DNA of 6,311 bases from Candidatus Aminicenantota bacterium (GTDB lineage: Bacteria; Acidobacteriota; Aminicenantia; Aminicenantales; Saccharicenantaceae), in NCBI GenBank assembly GCA_011048485.1, contig DSDX01000305.1, forward strand, positions 1-6,311, written 5' to 3'. The stretch's first letter is position 1; every line of letters starts with the position of its first letter. The notes beneath the pieces were generated by a model, which did no database searches, was not told the DNA's origin, and saw nothing but the letters and a program-made list of their open reading frames with translations. The position numbers and the translations under genes are program-made. Shown here in pieces: positions 5,513 through 6,311 of this stretch.

Positions 5513-6201
5513 CGGTCCAGCAGCTCCAGAAGCTCGTCCCAGGTCTTCAAACCATAGGCCCGGAGGAAGGAGACGTCGAAGATCCCGGTCCGGGGCGGAG
5601 GATTGAAGCCGAGCTTGAGCACTTTCACCCGTCCCGAGGCCCCCGGCCCTTCGACGCCGATCTCCCTCGGGACGCCGGCGCCGGGGAAGTGACGGCGGAC
5701 CGTGAAAGCGAAGTCGCCATGGACGCCGCGGACCGTCCGTCCCCGCTCGTCGGCCTCGACCTGCCAGCCGCCCTCCTCGCCATCGCTCCCGGGGCCCCAG
5801 GTCCCCGAAAGAAGACGGATCGCCTCGTCCGGGAGGAGCGCGAGGCCGAGGACCCTCTCCATGACCGCGGCGGCTTCATCCTCGGCGTAGACTTTGCGCC
5901 GGGGCAGGACGAACCAGGCCCGGCCGTCCCGGCAAAGGATCAAGAAGGACGTCCGGCCGATCGGATCGACCGCTTCGATCCGGCCCAGGTCCGGGCGCCG
6001 GAACACGAACCCGAACTTGCCCTTGATCGAGGCCTCGGCTCCCGCGATGGCGGCCGAGCCGAAGCCCTCGACGGCCTCGACGCCTCCCGCCGGGGGGATC
6101 AGAACGGGCGGTTTGCGGACACAGGCCGCGAGCCAGGTCCCGACGAGGAGGGTTCCGGCGAGCAGCAGCCGGCCAGGGGCGGCCGGTCTAATGGAACCCA
6201 T
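5509..6201 (-). CDS. Putative outer-membrane lipoprotein, LolB-like
   Basis: The 230-aa product begins with a lipoprotein signal: a basic N-terminus, a hydrophobic stretch (about 12-26) and the lipobox LAAC with Cys27 as the acylation site. The mature part resembles LolB and DUF4292-type proteins: alternating beta strands such as 'GKFGFVFRRPDLGRIEAVDPIGRTSFLILCRDGRAWFVLP', then a helix with 'LGLALLPDEAIRLLSG', then 'GWQVEADERG' and a C-terminal sheet. LolB accepts lipoproteins from LolA at the outer membrane. Position directly upstream of ispE matches lolB-ispE in proteobacteria, which supports the call, but sequence similarity is only at the level of pattern. The ATG overlaps the preceding gene by 14 nt and has only a weak GAAGA upstream. 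A general LolA/LolB-fold lipoprotein of other function is the main alternative. Confidence 0.72.
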   Translation of the reverse strand: MGSIRPAAPGRLLLAGTLLVGTWLAACVRKPPVLIPPAGGVEAVEGFGSAAIAGAEASIKGKFGFVFRRPDLGRIEAVDPIGRTSFLILCRDGRAWFVLPRRKVYAEDEAAAVMERVLGLALLPDEAIRLLSGTWGPGSDGEEGGWQVEADERGRTVRGVHGDFAFTVRRHFPGAGVPREIGVEGPGASGRVKVLKLGFNPPPRTGIFDVSFLRAYGLKTWDELLELLDR

Positions 6202-6311
6202 AGTCTTCGGTCTTGGGGGGCGGCTTCTCGACCTTGCGCTTCCTCTTCCGGAAGAGGGGATAGAAGGGCGACTTGATGCGCCGGCCGAAGCAGGACAGGT
6301 TCGGGCTGAAG
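6188..6311 (-). CDS. C-terminal end of an unidentified protein (5' part outside window)
   Basis: A minus-strand frame is open from the right edge to TAG at 6190-6188, giving about 40 residues that end KPPPKTEDYGFH. It contains a strongly basic stretch (RKRKRK) followed by a proline-rich segment. About 90 percent of its codons end in G or C, like the neighbouring genes, which supports real coding. The stop overlaps the LolB-like start by 14 nt, consistent with an operon. Too little is visible to assign a family. Confidence 0.6.
   Translation of the reverse strand, partial: FSPNLSCFGRRIKSPFYPLFRKRKRKVEKPPPKTEDYGFH

Noticed and set aside
4856..5557. Plus-strand open frame (233 codons) opposite ispE
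   Set aside because: Antisense shadow of a well-supported IspE gene.
5689..6276. Plus-strand open frame (195 codons) opposite the lipoprotein gene
   Set aside because: The minus strand has a clear lipobox protein in operon context; the plus frame has no recognisable feature.
1..6311. CRISPR array, transposon, integron or phage genes
   Set aside because: No regularly spaced direct repeats, transposase or integrase motifs, or attachment-site duplication at the tRNA were seen.

Overview
The window is a GC-rich, densely packed bacterial chromosome segment in which every recognised gene lies on the minus strand. Transcription therefore runs from high to low coordinates. All the recognisable genes are conserved housekeeping genes. 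The lipid-modified LolB-like protein suggests a diderm. High GC, frequent AGG/CGG arginine codons and the order lolB-like / ispE / tRNA-Gln / prs / rplY / pth // rpsF / rpsR / rplI / dnaB would fit an Acidobacteriota- or Aminicenantes-type lineage, or a deltaproteobacterial-type lineage. That placement is inference, and a tree of the proteins would be needed to settle it.

In transcription order, the first cluster (6311 to 2368) starts with the 3' end of an unidentified gene. Next come a LolB-like lipoprotein, IspE (isoprenoid precursor synthesis), tRNA-Gln(UUG), PRPP synthetase, ribosomal protein L25/CTC and peptidyl-tRNA hydrolase. Spacing is very tight: a 14-nt overlap, an ATGA overlap, a CDS/tRNA overlap, and gaps of 29, 10 and 3 nt. 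This looks like one operon serving envelope, isoprenoid, nucleotide and translation functions.

A 282-bp gap (2086-2367) separates this from the second cluster. It holds a row of inverted repeats, a good sigma-70-type promoter and a short structured leader. The second cluster (2085 to 1) encodes S6, S18 (zinc-binding type), L9 with an acidic tail, and the first 299 codons of the replicative helicase DnaB, which runs off the left edge.

I see no mobile element, CRISPR array, phage gene or unknown multi-gene system. The points most worth a second look are small-scale: the ispE stop codon formed by bases 8-10 of the tRNA-Gln gene, a possible self-regulating S6 leader able to mask its own ribosome binding site, the hairpin cluster in the gap, and a Trp replacing a normally basic residue in the ATP-binding loop of PRPP synthetase.
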